Shown: positions 51,564-60,511 of the stretch, one piece after another
Layout of the letters: each line of letters begins with the position of its first letter
How positions within the stretch are numbered: position 1 is the stretch's first letter
Assembly: GCF_003260275.1 (NCBI RefSeq)
Contig: NZ_QJHB01000012.1
Coordinates: 62,001 to 126,000, forward strand
Length of the DNA stretch: 64,000 nt
Origin: Homoserinimonas sp. OAct 916
GTDB taxonomy: Bacteria > Actinomycetota > Actinomycetes > Actinomycetales > Microbacteriaceae
Reading direction: 5' to 3'
Notes under the pieces: generated by a model
Databases searched by the model: none
Told to the model about the DNA's origin: nothing
What the model saw: only the letters and a program-made list of their open reading frames with translations
Made by a program: the position numbers and the translations under genes

Positions 51564-54500
51564 TCAGAGTTCGCCGAGCGCCCGGTCGAGGGCATCCACG
51601 AAGAAGTCGGCGCTAGCCAGGCTCAGGCACAGCGGCGGCTTCACTTTCAGCACGTTCTGCCGTTCGGAGGTGGGCTGCATGACCACGCCGAGTTCGAGCA
51701 GACGCTCACAGACCGCCGCGGTCTCCTCGGTCGCAGGCGTCAGTGTCTGCCGGTCACGCACCAATTCGACGCCCAGGTACAGCCCCATGCCATGCACGGC
51801 GCCGATGATCTGATGCCGCGTCGCCAATTGCTCCAACCGGGCGACCAGGTGCCGGCCGACCACTTCCGCGTTCTCCTGCAGCTTCTCGTCACGCATGACA
51901 TCGAGCACCGCGAGGCCGGCGACGCAGCTGACCGGGCTGCCCCCGGCGGAGGAGAAGAAGCTCCCCTCCCGCGACAGCGACTCGGCGATCTCCGTGCGGG
52001 TGATCACGGCTCCCAGGGGATAACCGTTGCCCATCGCCTTGGCGATCGTGACGATGTCGGGCACGGCACCCTGCTGCTGCACGCCCCACAGGTGTGAGCC
52101 GAGGCGACCGTAGCCGACCTGCACCTCGTCGGCGATGCAGAGCCCGCCGCGTTCTCGAATCTCCTTGTATGCGCCCGCCAGGTAGCCGTCGGGCATGAGC
52201 ACACCCCCGGCGTTGCCCAGGATCGGTTCACAGATGAAGCCGGCCGGGTGCCGCCCGTCTGCGATCATGGCGTCGAGCTGAGCGCGCAGGTCGACCAGAT
52301 AGCGCTCGGCGCTGTCTGCGCCACGGTATTGCCCACGATACGGGTTGGGTACGTCCGCAATCTCCACCCACTCCGGACGATTCGACAGCGCAGACGGGTT
52401 GTCGTAAGCGGACGTGGTGATGGCATCCGCCCCCATCGACCAGCCGTGATAGGCCTCCCTCAACGCCACGATCGGGCGGCGGCCGGTGAACACCTGGGCA
52501 AGACGCAGGCCAAGGTCGACCGCTTCGGTGCCACTGTTCACAAGCAGCACGGTGTCGAGGGACGGGTCGGGCGCCATCGCCACCAGACGTTCACTCAGGT
52601 CGGCGAGAGCACGGTACAGAAAGCGCGAGTTGGTGTTGAGCAGGGCCATCTGCGCGGCGACCGCCTCGACCTGGCGCGGATGGGCGTGACCGATGCCGCT
52701 CACGTTGTTGACCATGTCGAGCAGCACTCGCCCGTCAGATGCCACCAGAAACTCTTTCCAGCCGCGCTCGATCTGCGGTGGCTCAACGTAGTAGCGCTCC
52801 TGGGCGCTGGCGAAGATGTGTGAGCGACGCTCGAGCTCACGCTCGGGATCGAATGGGTTCGGTGCTGGCTGGAGGCCGATGACTTCAGCTGGGTCTGTGG
52901 TCAGCGCCATCCAGTGCGCCGCTTCGGCCGGCGTCGAGAACGCCGGCACCTCGCCGGTGCCCGTGGCGACGCGCTGCACTCGGAGCCGACCGATCCCGGG
53001 TCTCTGCTCGGAGATGACCCCGACGGTCGCCCCGGCCGCCAGCGAGTCGCCCACGGAGGCCGCCGGTACCAGACCGCCCAGGCGTAGCTGAATCTCCCCC
53101 GACCGCAGATGCACTGCCTCGGCTGTCACCGCAACAACTCGCGCGTCGATGGGGGCACAGACCGGGGTACCAGCGGCGACGAAAAGATCCCACACCAACG
53201 AAAGGGTGTGCGGCTGCGCTGAGCTGTTGGGCACCGACCGAGTCATCCGATAGTGCCCATAGGGCGCGGCCAGCACGGCGGAGTGCTCCAGACCCTGCCG
53301 GGCAAGCTTCCATTCAGCGTCTTCTTCCAACCAACGCCCATCGTTCAAGCCGGCGGCGGTGACCGACAGGTCAAGGCTCGCCACGTCAGACGAGCGGAGG
53401 CCGGCAAGGATCCATTCGCCGACAGGTTGAGCCCGGGGCCCGGACCTGCCGAGCGCAGTGCGGATCAACGATTCGGCCTGGTCCCAGCCGAGGGTGAGTG
53501 AGTCTTCGAAGAGTCGCCATTCGTGATCGGTGCGCTCGGCCGCATAGTCGTTGCCGCCGTCGATCCTGACTTGGTACTCCCCGCTGACAACGAGCACGGC
53601 GCCGCGCAGGACGACCAGGGGCCAAAGGGCGGCGATCTCGTCGTCGGTCAGCGCGATCTGCTGGTCAAATGCTGTGATTGCGGCAATCGCCGCTGCGGGG
53701 TTGCCGGGCACATGATGAAGGATCGACGAAACGGTGACAGCGATCTCGGCGACCAGCCAGCCGAAGCCCAGGTCACCGAAGTCGATCACCGCGGTCGGCA
53801 CCAGGGCACCGCCGGTCTCATCACCGAGCACGTTGTCGTCGGTGATGTCGCCGTGGATCGGTTGCACCCGCAGCTCACCTATGACCGGAGCGAGCCGCTC
53901 AAGCGCTGACGCGGTGGCCGCCGTGACGATGCCTTGGCGCTCTGCGCTGGAGACATAACCGATCAAGCGGTCGACGACTCGCCCGCCGCTGCGCAGATCC
54001 CATTGCAAGGAACGGTCGAGCCCCTCGCAGTCAAAGTCTGCCAGGCCCCGGACGACAGAGCCGCACAAGGCACCCAGTGCACTGATTGTTGTGGGGCCGA
54101 ACGTGCGCTGGTCGGTCAACGGGGTGCCGGCCAAAAAGGTCAGCAGGCGCACCGAGAGCGACGCCCGGTCGGTCGGCCAGGTCTGCCGAGTGCGGCCGTC
54201 CAGCCCGCGAATGGGAGCGGGCACACGCAGACCTCGCGCGCTCAGGTGCGTCATCGCCGCGTCTTGCGCCTCTAGCTCCTGGGCCGAGAACGCACTGTTG
54301 TCGACCTTGAGAAGGTAACTTGTGGCTCCGGACGAGCCGTTGGTGTCGATCCGGAAGTTGCGGTCCTGGTGGCTCCCCAGTTCCCGTGCCGTGCCGACGA
54401 TGCCGAATAGTTTGGCCGCCATTGCCTCGGCCTCAGCTGGCGTCACGTCGGGTCGGGTCAGTTCCTGCCCGTCGAAGAAGTCATAAACAGTCAGGGCCAT
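51564..54500 (-). CDS. Three-domain fusion: APH-type kinase, M23-like domain, class III aminotransferase/phospho-lyase
   Basis: A 978-residue protein. Residues about 1-330 are an aminoglycoside/choline-kinase-like domain (Brenner motif IHGDITDDNVL, then VIDFGD). About 390-530 is an M23/lysostaphin-like beta domain (VCAPIDARVVAV, LRLGGLVPAASVGDSL) that appears to lack the metal-binding histidines. About 550-978 is a class III PLP enzyme (NSGTEAVDLGLRLAQ, IADEVQVGYGRLG, Lys in TIAKAMGNGYPLG). The human counterparts of the end domains are hydroxylysine kinase and 5-phosphohydroxylysine phospho-lyase, so phosphorylation followed by elimination is the likely chemistry. GAGGAG directly abuts the ATG, an odd spacing. 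Confidence 0.87.
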   Translation of the reverse strand: MALTVYDFFDGQELTRPDVTPAEAEAMAAKLFGIVGTARELGSHQDRNFRIDTNGSSGATSYLLKVDNSAFSAQELEAQDAAMTHLSARGLRVPAPIRGLDGRTRQTWPTDRASLSVRLLTFLAGTPLTDQRTFGPTTISALGALCGSVVRGLADFDCEGLDRSLQWDLRSGGRVVDRLIGYVSSAERQGIVTAATASALERLAPVIGELRVQPIHGDITDDNVLGDETGGALVPTAVIDFGDLGFGWLVAEIAVTVSSILHHVPGNPAAAIAAITAFDQQIALTDDEIAALWPLVVLRGAVLVVSGEYQVRIDGGNDYAAERTDHEWRLFEDSLTLGWDQAESLIRTALGRSGPRAQPVGEWILAGLRSSDVASLDLSVTAAGLNDGRWLEEDAEWKLARQGLEHSAVLAAPYGHYRMTRSVPNSSAQPHTLSLVWDLFVAAGTPVCAPIDARVVAVTAEAVHLRSGEIQLRLGGLVPAASVGDSLAAGATVGVISEQRPGIGRLRVQRVATGTGEVPAFSTPAEAAHWMALTTDPAEVIGLQPAPNPFDPERELERRSHIFASAQERYYVEPPQIERGWKEFLVASDGRVLLDMVNNVSGIGHAHPRQVEAVAAQMALLNTNSRFLYRALADLSERLVAMAPDPSLDTVLLVNSGTEAVDLGLRLAQVFTGRRPIVALREAYHGWSMGADAITTSAYDNPSALSNRPEWVEIADVPNPYRGQYRGADSAERYLVDLRAQLDAMIADGRHPAGFICEPILGNAGGVLMPDGYLAGAYKEIRERGGLCIADEVQVGYGRLGSHLWGVQQQGAVPDIVTIAKAMGNGYPLGAVITRTEIAESLSREGSFFSSAGGSPVSCVAGLAVLDVMRDEKLQENAEVVGRHLVARLEQLATRHQIIGAVHGMGLYLGVELVRDRQTLTPATEETAAVCERLLELGVVMQPTSERQNVLKVKPPLCLSLASADFFVDALDRALGEL

Positions 54501-54573
54501 CTCCTCAAAAATGCAGCAATGCGACCAAGATGTGATCGATCATCACTACTTTATCCAGAGAGTGTGCCCTACC

Positions 54574-55377
54574 TCAGCGGCGCTCTTCGCCCACGGTGTT
54601 GCCACCGTCGACGGCGATGGTCTGACCGGTCACATAGGAGGCGCCCGGAGATGCGAGCCAGGCGACCACGGACGCCACCTCATCCGGCGTGCCGCTGCGG
54701 CCAGCGGGCACGAGGCCGCCCTCGATCTCTTCGCTCGCGAGTTGTGAACCGGTGGCGATCCAGCCCGGGGCGACCGCGTTCGCGGTGATGCCGTTGCGTG
54801 CCTCATCGACGGCGAGCGCCCGGGTGAGCCCGACCAGTCCGGCCTTGGCACTCGCGTAGGCGATGTCGCCACGTGAGGCCATGAACGGTCCGCTGACACT
54901 GGATACGGTCACGATTCGGCCCCACTGCGCCTTCCTCATGTTCCCGATCACGGTTCGGGTGGCATGGAAGGCTGTTGACAGGTTGATTGCCAGCCCGTGA
55001 TCCCACTCCGCCGCACTCGTGTTGATATCACCGTGCGGCATCTCCGCGTCGCCGACCGCGACCATGCCGGCATTGTTGACGAGGATTGTCGGTTCCAGAC
55101 CGCTCGAGGCCAGTTGCTCGGCCAAGACCTGCGCCCCTGCCTCGGTGTCGAGTGTGCACGCGATCCCCGTGGCGCTGATTCCCAGGTCAGTCAGTTCTGC
55201 CACCCGATCCGAGATCCGGTCGGTGGTCGAGGTGACGATGACCCGGGCGCCGAGTTCACCGAGCATCCGCGCAGCGGCAAAGCCGATTCCTGATGCGCTG
55301 CCGGCACCGGTGATGAGTGTGGTGCGCCCGGCGAGACTCCAGGCGGAGGGGATGACGAAACCAGTGGTGGAAGACAT
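54574..55377 (-). CDS. SDR-family NAD(P)-dependent oxidoreductase
   Basis: A 267-residue short-chain dehydrogenase. [17 protein letters not shown] (cofactor), LVNNAGMV, catalytic Ser in VTVSSVSG and Tyr/Lys in YASAKAG are present. C-terminal [13 protein letters not shown] is the usual family ending. ATG 55377 gives the normal length. Lies between the Nudix gene and the kinase/aminotransferase fusion on the same strand, with short gaps. Confidence 0.85.
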   Translation of the reverse strand: MSSTTGFVIPSAWSLAGRTTLITGAGSASGIGFAAARMLGELGARVIVTSTTDRISDRVAELTDLGISATGIACTLDTEAGAQVLAEQLASSGLEPTILVNNAGMVAVGDAEMPHGDINTSAAEWDHGLAINLSTAFHATRTVIGNMRKAQWGRIVTVSSVSGPFMASRGDIAYASAKAGLVGLTRALAVDEARNGITANAVAPGWIATGSQLASEEIEGGLVPAGRSGTPDEVASVVAWLASPGASYVTGQTIAVDGGNTVGEERR

Positions 55378-55403
55378 TCGCCCATCGTACCGACACCGCA
55401 GAT

Positions 55404-55883
55404 TCACCTGCGGTAGTCAGTCGACTCCACTGTTCGGGCATCCTCCCCGAAAGTGAAGGTGGCCCGCACGAACTGGCCGCCGAGGGCCCGGGGAAGCCAG
55501 TGTTTGGCATCGTCCCACATTCGGTCGTAGGGCATTTCAGCGAGAGGAAACCACGACGGTGCCAATTCTTCTGACTCCGCCGGGGATCCCGCAAAGTCCC
55601 GGCAGATGAACGCCCAGGACTTCTGACTCCACTGCGGATGATGGGTGAACGGGTAGCTGAGTTCCCCGATCAACGTCAGCGACTGCGGAAGAACGGTGAC
55701 ACCGACCTCTTCGTGTACCTCGCGAACAGCCGCTTCCACAGCGCTCTCGCCGGGTTCCAGCTTGCCGCCCGGGCCGACCAACTTCCCCTCCCCAAGGCCC
55801 CCTTTCTTGCGACCCAGAAGAACCTCGATGCCGGTCGGCTTTTCACGCAGCAGATAACAGACGCACACCTCGGGCAGGTTCAT
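55404..55883 (-). CDS. Nudix hydrolase (MutT/MTH1-like)
   Basis: A 159-residue protein with a full Nudix box: GGKLEPGES, then REVHEEVGV, matching GX5EX7REUXEEXGU. The preceding [11 protein letters not shown] and the short length resemble 8-oxo-dGTP/2-hydroxy-dATP diphosphatases of the MTH1 type. ATG 55883 gives the family start ([14 protein letters not shown]). First of a leftward series of three genes. Confidence 0.85.
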   Translation of the reverse strand: MNLPEVCVCYLLREKPTGIEVLLGRKKGGLGEGKLVGPGGKLEPGESAVEAAVREVHEEVGVTVLPQSLTLIGELSYPFTHHPQWSQKSWAFICRDFAGSPAESEELAPSWFPLAEMPYDRMWDDAKHWLPRALGGQFVRATFTFGEDARTVESTDYRR

Positions 55884-55971
55884 GCTACGAATCGTAGCCG
55901 CGCACTGAGGGACGCCGGAAGTGTCGGATTCGACCCTTGTGCTGCACTTTCGGCGGGCGTACCTTCTAGGC

Positions 55972-56319
55972 ATGAAGTCTGACCCTGTCATCAGCAACCC
56001 CGGGCTCTACTCTGTGGTCTTCGAGAACGAGAGGGTGCGTGTTCTGCAGTACGCGGACAGCCCTGGGCAGGCCACCGTGCCCCACGACCACCCAGACAGC
56101 GTGATGATCACCCTCACAGCGTTTCGGCGTCGGCTGGTGGCCGGAGAGAAGAGCATCGACGTCGAGATGCCGGCGGAAACCGCCCGGTGGCTGACGGCGC
56201 AACGCCACAGCGGCGAAAACGTCGGCGAGACCGATACGCGTTGCATCTTCGTTGAGCTCAAGGAGCCTGCACCGGCAGGGAGCGAGCCTGACGAGGTTCT
56301 TGGCCCGACCGCACGCTGA
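55972..56319 (+). CDS. Cupin-fold small protein, unknown function
   Basis: A 115-residue protein with a partial cupin motif (TVPHDHPDSVMITLTAFRR) early and a second set of strands (GEKSIDVEMPAETARWLTA; HSGENVG) later. Two of the metal-binding histidines are kept in HDH. Related short proteins are annotated only as cytoplasmic or cupin-domain proteins. ATG 55972 is used; earlier in-frame starts would overlap the divergent Nudix promoter. Confidence 0.7.
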   Translation: MKSDPVISNPGLYSVVFENERVRVLQYADSPGQATVPHDHPDSVMITLTAFRRRLVAGEKSIDVEMPAETARWLTAQRHSGENVGETDTRCIFVELKEPAPAGSEPDEVLGPTAR

Positions 56320-56395
56320 TGGGGCAGCACCTTTGTGGTTGATGCAATAACTGAGAAGGCGCTGCGCTGAGCAGCTCTTCTTCAACGCTGTCAGA

Positions 56396-56415
56396 GGGGT
56401 CGCGAAGCGATCCCC
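56396..56415. terminator. Short GC hairpin
   Basis: GGGGTCGC (56396-56403), GAA, GCGATCCCC (56407-56415), with one bulged A. It lies 77 bases after the cupin-like gene and 68 bases before the next start. Confidence 0.45.
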
Positions 56416-56482
56416 TTCGTGCGGAGTAGGCGAACAACGGACTCTCTTCAGTGAGCGCGCGATCCCCTCGTCGGATCAAGGC

Positions 56483-57478
56483 ATGCGCGCAATTCTTATC
56501 AGCACACCGGGTGGACCGGATGCCCTCACTCTCACCACCGTGCCCGAACTGCCCATCGGGCCCCGCGACATCCGTATCGCTGTTGCGGCCGCCGGTGTGA
56601 ACCGGGCAGATGTGGCCCAACGCCTGGGCAACTATCCGGCTCCGGCGGGCGCTCCCGAGTGGCCGGGGCTCGAAGTTTCAGGAACGGTGACCGAGATCGG
56701 ACCGGAGGTGACCCGGTTCAGAACCGGTGATCGGGTCTGCGCGCTTCTCGCCGGCGGCGGCTACGCCACCGAAGCCGTGGTGCACGAGGATCTGGTGCTT
56801 CCGGTCCCTGATTCCGTCGATCTCATCGATGCTGCCGCCCTGCCGGAGACTTTGGCGACGGTGTGGTCGAACGTGTTCATGAGCGGTGCACCGATCGCGG
56901 GCGCCGGTTTGCGAGCGGGCGAAACACTGCTCGTGCACGGCGGCAGCAGCGGCATCGGCACCACCGCAATCCAGTTGGCCCACCTCGCCGGCGCCCGCAT
57001 CGCGGTGACCGCTGGCACCTCTGAAAAGCTCGAGGCCTGCCGGAGCCTCGGCGCAGACATCCTGATCAATTATCGCGAACAGGATTTCGTGGCCGAACTG
57101 AAGGCAGCCACCGAGGATCAGGGCGCCGACGTGATCCTCGACATGGTCGGGGGCGCGTACGCTGCCCGAAACATCGCCGCGCTCGCCACCGACGGGCGCA
57201 TCATGGTCATTGCGAACCAGAGCGGGGAGAAGACCGCCTTCAACCCGTTCTTCCTGATGCAGAAGCGCGGACACTACTCCGGCACAACGCTCCGCTCCCG
57301 CCCGCACGCTGAGAAGGCGGCAATCATCGCCGGCCTGCACGAGGACGCCTGGGGTTGGGTCCAATCCGGCCGCTATCGTCCCATCATCGACAGTCGATTC
57401 TCGTTCGAAGACGCCGCCGCCGCCCACCGCCGCATGGAGTCGTCAGAGCACATTGGCAAGATCTTGCTCGTGCCGTGA
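56483..57478 (+). CDS. NAD(P)H-quinone oxidoreductase (zinc-free MDR family, PIG3-like)
   Basis: A 331-residue medium-chain reductase. The N-terminal catalytic domain has GVNRADVAQRLGNYPAP typical of QOR/TP53I3 proteins, and the NADP site reads VHGGSSGIGTTAIQLA. The Cys/His ligands of zinc alcohol dehydrogenases are absent. It would reduce quinones or enones with NADPH. Single gene; the agmatinase copy follows 90 bases later on the same strand. Confidence 0.88.
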   Translation: MRAILISTPGGPDALTLTTVPELPIGPRDIRIAVAAAGVNRADVAQRLGNYPAPAGAPEWPGLEVSGTVTEIGPEVTRFRTGDRVCALLAGGGYATEAVVHEDLVLPVPDSVDLIDAAALPETLATVWSNVFMSGAPIAGAGLRAGETLLVHGGSSGIGTTAIQLAHLAGARIAVTAGTSEKLEACRSLGADILINYREQDFVAELKAATEDQGADVILDMVGGAYAARNIAALATDGRIMVIANQSGEKTAFNPFFLMQKRGHYSGTTLRSRPHAEKAAIIAGLHEDAWGWVQSGRYRPIIDSRFSFEDAAAAHRRMESSEHIGKILLVP

Positions 57479-57568
57479 CGGGCCTCCGTGTCAGCGGCCT
57501 GGCACGCGACGCCGTCACACCCGCCTCTGTTAGCGTGTGACCAGGCACATCAGTGTGAGGAGCACCCC

Positions 57569-58525
57569 ATGGAAAACAGTCAAGAACCCATTGGTCCGGT
57601 CGACGCGAGTGTGGTTCCCCGGTTCGCCGGCATCGCGACCTTTGCCCGGCTTCCGCGGCTGGATGAGGTCGCCCGCGCCGACATCGCCGTGGTGGGTGTG
57701 CCGTTCGACAGCGGCGTCAGTTATCGCCCCGGCGCCCGGTTCGGCCCCGCCCACGTGCGGGAGTCCTCCCGCCTGCTGCGCCCCTACAACCCGGTGCAGG
57801 ATGTCTCCCCGTTCGCGCACCAGCAAGTGGCCGACGCCGGCGACATCGCGGCCAACCCGTTCAACATTGACGAGGCGGTCGGCCAGATCGAGGCCGGCGC
57901 CCGCCACCTGAGCACCGACGGCACCAAGTTGGTGGTCATCGGCGGCGATCACACCATCGCACTCCCCCTGCTCCGGGTCGCTGCGGAACAACACGGCCCG
58001 GTCGCGGTTCTGCACTTCGACGCCCACCTTGACACCTGGGACACCTACTTCGGAGCCCCGATCACGCACGGCACGCCGTTCAGACGCGCCTCCGAAGAGG
58101 GCCTGATCGATATGGAACACAGCCTGCACGTGGGCATCCGCGGCCCGCTGTACGACCGTCAGGACCTGCGCGACGACGAGCGACTCGGGTTCGCCATCAT
58201 CGCGAGCCACGAGATCGAGCGCGAAGGGCTGCAATCGGCAATCGACCGGATGCTCACACGGCTCGGCGACCGACCCGTCTACCTCTCCGTTGACATCGAC
58301 GTGCTCGACCCGGCCCACGCGCCGGGCACCGGCACACCCGAGGCCGGCGGGATGACCAGTCGGGAACTTTTGGCCATGCTGCGCGAGTTGCGCAACGTCA
58401 ACCTGGTCGGTGCCGACATTGTAGAAGTTGCTCCCGCCTACGACCACGCCCAGCTCACCGGTGTGGCCGCGGCGCATGTCGCCTACGAGATCATCTCGGC
58501 GCTGGCGCCGGACGAGGAACGCTGA
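57569..58525 (+). CDS. speB: Agmatinase-family ureohydrolase, copy 2
   Basis: A 318-residue Mn ureohydrolase with [20 protein letters not shown] and [19 protein letters not shown] all intact. I count about 33 differences from copy 1 (18541) over about 316 aligned residues, roughly 89% identity, with nothing lost from the active site. GTGAGGAG precedes ATG 57569. Unlike copy 1 it has no linked transporter and lacks the charged C-terminal tail. Exact substrate (agmatine, guanidinobutyrate or another guanidine) unknown. Confidence 0.88.
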   Translation: MENSQEPIGPVDASVVPRFAGIATFARLPRLDEVARADIAVVGVPFDSGVSYRPGARFGPAHVRESSRLLRPYNPVQDVSPFAHQQVADAGDIAANPFNIDEAVGQIEAGARHLSTDGTKLVVIGGDHTIALPLLRVAAEQHGPVAVLHFDAHLDTWDTYFGAPITHGTPFRRASEEGLIDMEHSLHVGIRGPLYDRQDLRDDERLGFAIIASHEIEREGLQSAIDRMLTRLGDRPVYLSVDIDVLDPAHAPGTGTPEAGGMTSRELLAMLRELRNVNLVGADIVEVAPAYDHAQLTGVAAAHVAYEIISALAPDEER

Positions 58526-58545
58526 CTCGACCCGGCCGGCTTGAG

Positions 58546-59256
58546 TCAGGAGCCAAGCAGCTCGTCGACCCAGGCGGGCACCTGTTCACCGGCCGGTCCC
58601 AGCCGGATCTCGTCGAAATCGGAGTTGATCGCGGTCGGCTCCAGATTGATCTGCACGGTGTGCGCACCTGCGCGGGCCGCCTGCCGCACGTAGCCTGCCG
58701 CCGGATACACGTTGCCGCTGGTGCCGATCGCCGCGAACAGGTCGCAGCGCTGCAAGGCGTCGTCGATCTCGGGCATCCGTAGCGGCATCTCTCCGAACCA
58801 GACCACGTGGGGGCGGAGGCCCCCAGTGCCGCAATGGGCGCAGATGTCGTCGACGCTCACGTCGGCCCGGGTCTCGGTGAGGCGCCCGCAGTGTTCGCAG
58901 CGCACCTTCAACAGTTCCCCGTGCATGTGGATCACCCCACGGGATCCCGCCCGCTCGTGCAGGTCGTCGATGTTCTGTGTCACCAGCAGGAACTCACCGG
59001 GAAACTCTGCCTCCAGGCGCGCCAATGCCTCGTGCGCGGCGTTCGGTCGCACGATACCACCCACCAGTTGCCGGCGCCGCTCGTTGTAGAAGCGCTGCAC
59101 CAGGACCGGGTCGGCGGCGTAGCCCTCGGGAGTGGCCACATCTTCGACCCTGTGCTCCTCCCAGAGACCATCAGAAGCCCGAAAAGTACGGATACCCGAC
59201 TCGGCGGAGACTCCTGCCCCGGTGAGAATCACGATGCGACGGTAGGGAATGACCAT
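58546..59256 (-). CDS. cobB: Sirtuin NAD-dependent protein deacylase (class III, CobB/SIRT5-like)
   Basis: A 236-residue Sir2 enzyme. [26 protein letters not shown] and the catalytic HGE are present, with four zinc cysteines (CEHC, CAHC). The Tyr and Arg in RFYNERRR correspond to the acidic-acyl-binding pair of SIRT5/CobB, so desuccinylase or demalonylase activity is likely besides deacetylation. Convergent with agmatinase copy 2. Confidence 0.88.
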   Translation of the reverse strand: MVIPYRRIVILTGAGVSAESGIRTFRASDGLWEEHRVEDVATPEGYAADPVLVQRFYNERRRQLVGGIVRPNAAHEALARLEAEFPGEFLLVTQNIDDLHERAGSRGVIHMHGELLKVRCEHCGRLTETRADVSVDDICAHCGTGGLRPHVVWFGEMPLRMPEIDDALQRCDLFAAIGTSGNVYPAAGYVRQAARAGAHTVQINLEPTAINSDFDEIRLGPAGEQVPAWVDELLGS

Positions 59257-59341
59257 CCCTCCACTGTGCCAGAACCGCCCGGTTCAAGCACCTCTGCGCG
59301 CGGCCGGCCGGATCCGCGCGGCGTATCGGGCACGCGAATCG

Positions 59342-60307
59342 TCAGCGGTGTTCGCCGAAGCGGGCATCCTGCGCCTCGAAGAGGATCGCGTCGAGATCGG
59401 AGCCGATCAAGCGCGCCGATTCCTCATAGCGTGTTTGGAGTTCGGCACGCTTTTCGGCGGGGAGAAGCGCAATCCGATCCGGATCGGCGTTGTGGGAGAG
59501 GTCGGCCATCTTCACCACCGTTGCGAGCGGATCGGCGGCCACTCGCGCCATCGATGTTTCCAGCGGTTCGCCGGGGATCTTCGTGATGGCAGCCACCGCG
59601 GCGGTGACCCGTGCGGAGAAGCCGAGGGCAGTCAGGTCGGCGACGGTCACCGGGCTGTCTTCCACGACATCGTGCAGGATCGCGACGATCTTCTGCTCCT
59701 CCGTGCTCACCCGACGCATCACCTCGAGGGGATGCTTGATGTAGGGCACCCCGAGTCGGTCGACCTGCCCGGCGTGGGCATCACGCGCAATCTCAATCGC
59801 CTCGCCCAGGGTTGGCCCGGCGGCCAGAGGCACCAGGTAGTCGGTGACCTGCTGCCAGGTGCTGAAGGCCGCATCCGGGCCAAAGCGCAGCCACTCCCCC
59901 ACGAACTCGCTGGCACCGTGGGCAGGGCTGTCGTCAACCAGAAAGTCGCCACGGTTGAGATTCTTGTGGTGTGAGAGCACCAACCGTTTGTAGGCATCGG
60001 TGCCTTCCTCGATGCCGAACTGCTGCTGCACCCAGAGCAGCTTGTCGGTCCACGCGCTCGGATTCAACCACGGCGCGGTCGACAAAAGGTACGTGTCGAA
60101 GTGCTGTGCCAGCAGATGGAGCGCTGTAAGCGCACCGGGCATCGGATCCATGAGCGAGAAGATTCCCGGCGCCTGGTCGTATCGACCGGCGTATTCGACC
60201 GTCTCGACGTGGTTCAGTCGCCGCACACCGCTGGCGAAGTCCACCATGGTGTCGTCAAGGTCGAGGTAAAGAACCTTTCGGCCGCGAAGTGGTGGCGTAG
60301 CAGTCAT
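59342..60307 (-). CDS. Fusion of HAD 5'-nucleotidase domain and MESH1-like HD hydrolase domain
   Basis: A 321-residue two-domain protein. Residues 1-155 are a HAD phosphatase of the 5'(3')-deoxyribonucleotidase type: D16 and D18 (DLDDT), Ser76/Thr77 (LLSTAPW), D125/D126 (LVDDSPAH). Residues 165-300 are an HD domain of the RelA/SpoT-hydrolase or MESH1 type: H192, H212-D213, E216-D217 (LHDVVEDS), D269 and N273 (KMADLSHNAD). No synthetase domain. It could hydrolyse an alarmone or phosphorylated nucleotide in two steps. AAGGAG precedes ATG 60307 by 6 bases. Alone on its strand between unrelated genes. Confidence 0.85.
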   Translation of the reverse strand: MTATPPLRGRKVLYLDLDDTMVDFASGVRRLNHVETVEYAGRYDQAPGIFSLMDPMPGALTALHLLAQHFDTYLLSTAPWLNPSAWTDKLLWVQQQFGIEEGTDAYKRLVLSHHKNLNRGDFLVDDSPAHGASEFVGEWLRFGPDAAFSTWQQVTDYLVPLAAGPTLGEAIEIARDAHAGQVDRLGVPYIKHPLEVMRRVSTEEQKIVAILHDVVEDSPVTVADLTALGFSARVTAAVAAITKIPGEPLETSMARVAADPLATVVKMADLSHNADPDRIALLPAEKRAELQTRYEESARLIGSDLDAILFEAQDARFGEHR

Positions 60308-60511
60308 CGTCAGCTCCTTGCGGTCGGCTCCGAATTCGGTCGCGGTGAAGAGAGTCTAGGCCTGCGCGGTATTGTTGCGGCACTCAAACGAGAGCCGATC
60401 TGTCTGCGTGACCAGACCGCTATCCCGTAGCCCTCAGCGTTCCGTTCCGGCGGGTGCAGTACATTCAAAGGAGCCGCAGCAACCCCCTTGTCGTGAAGAA
60501 AGCATGTACCG

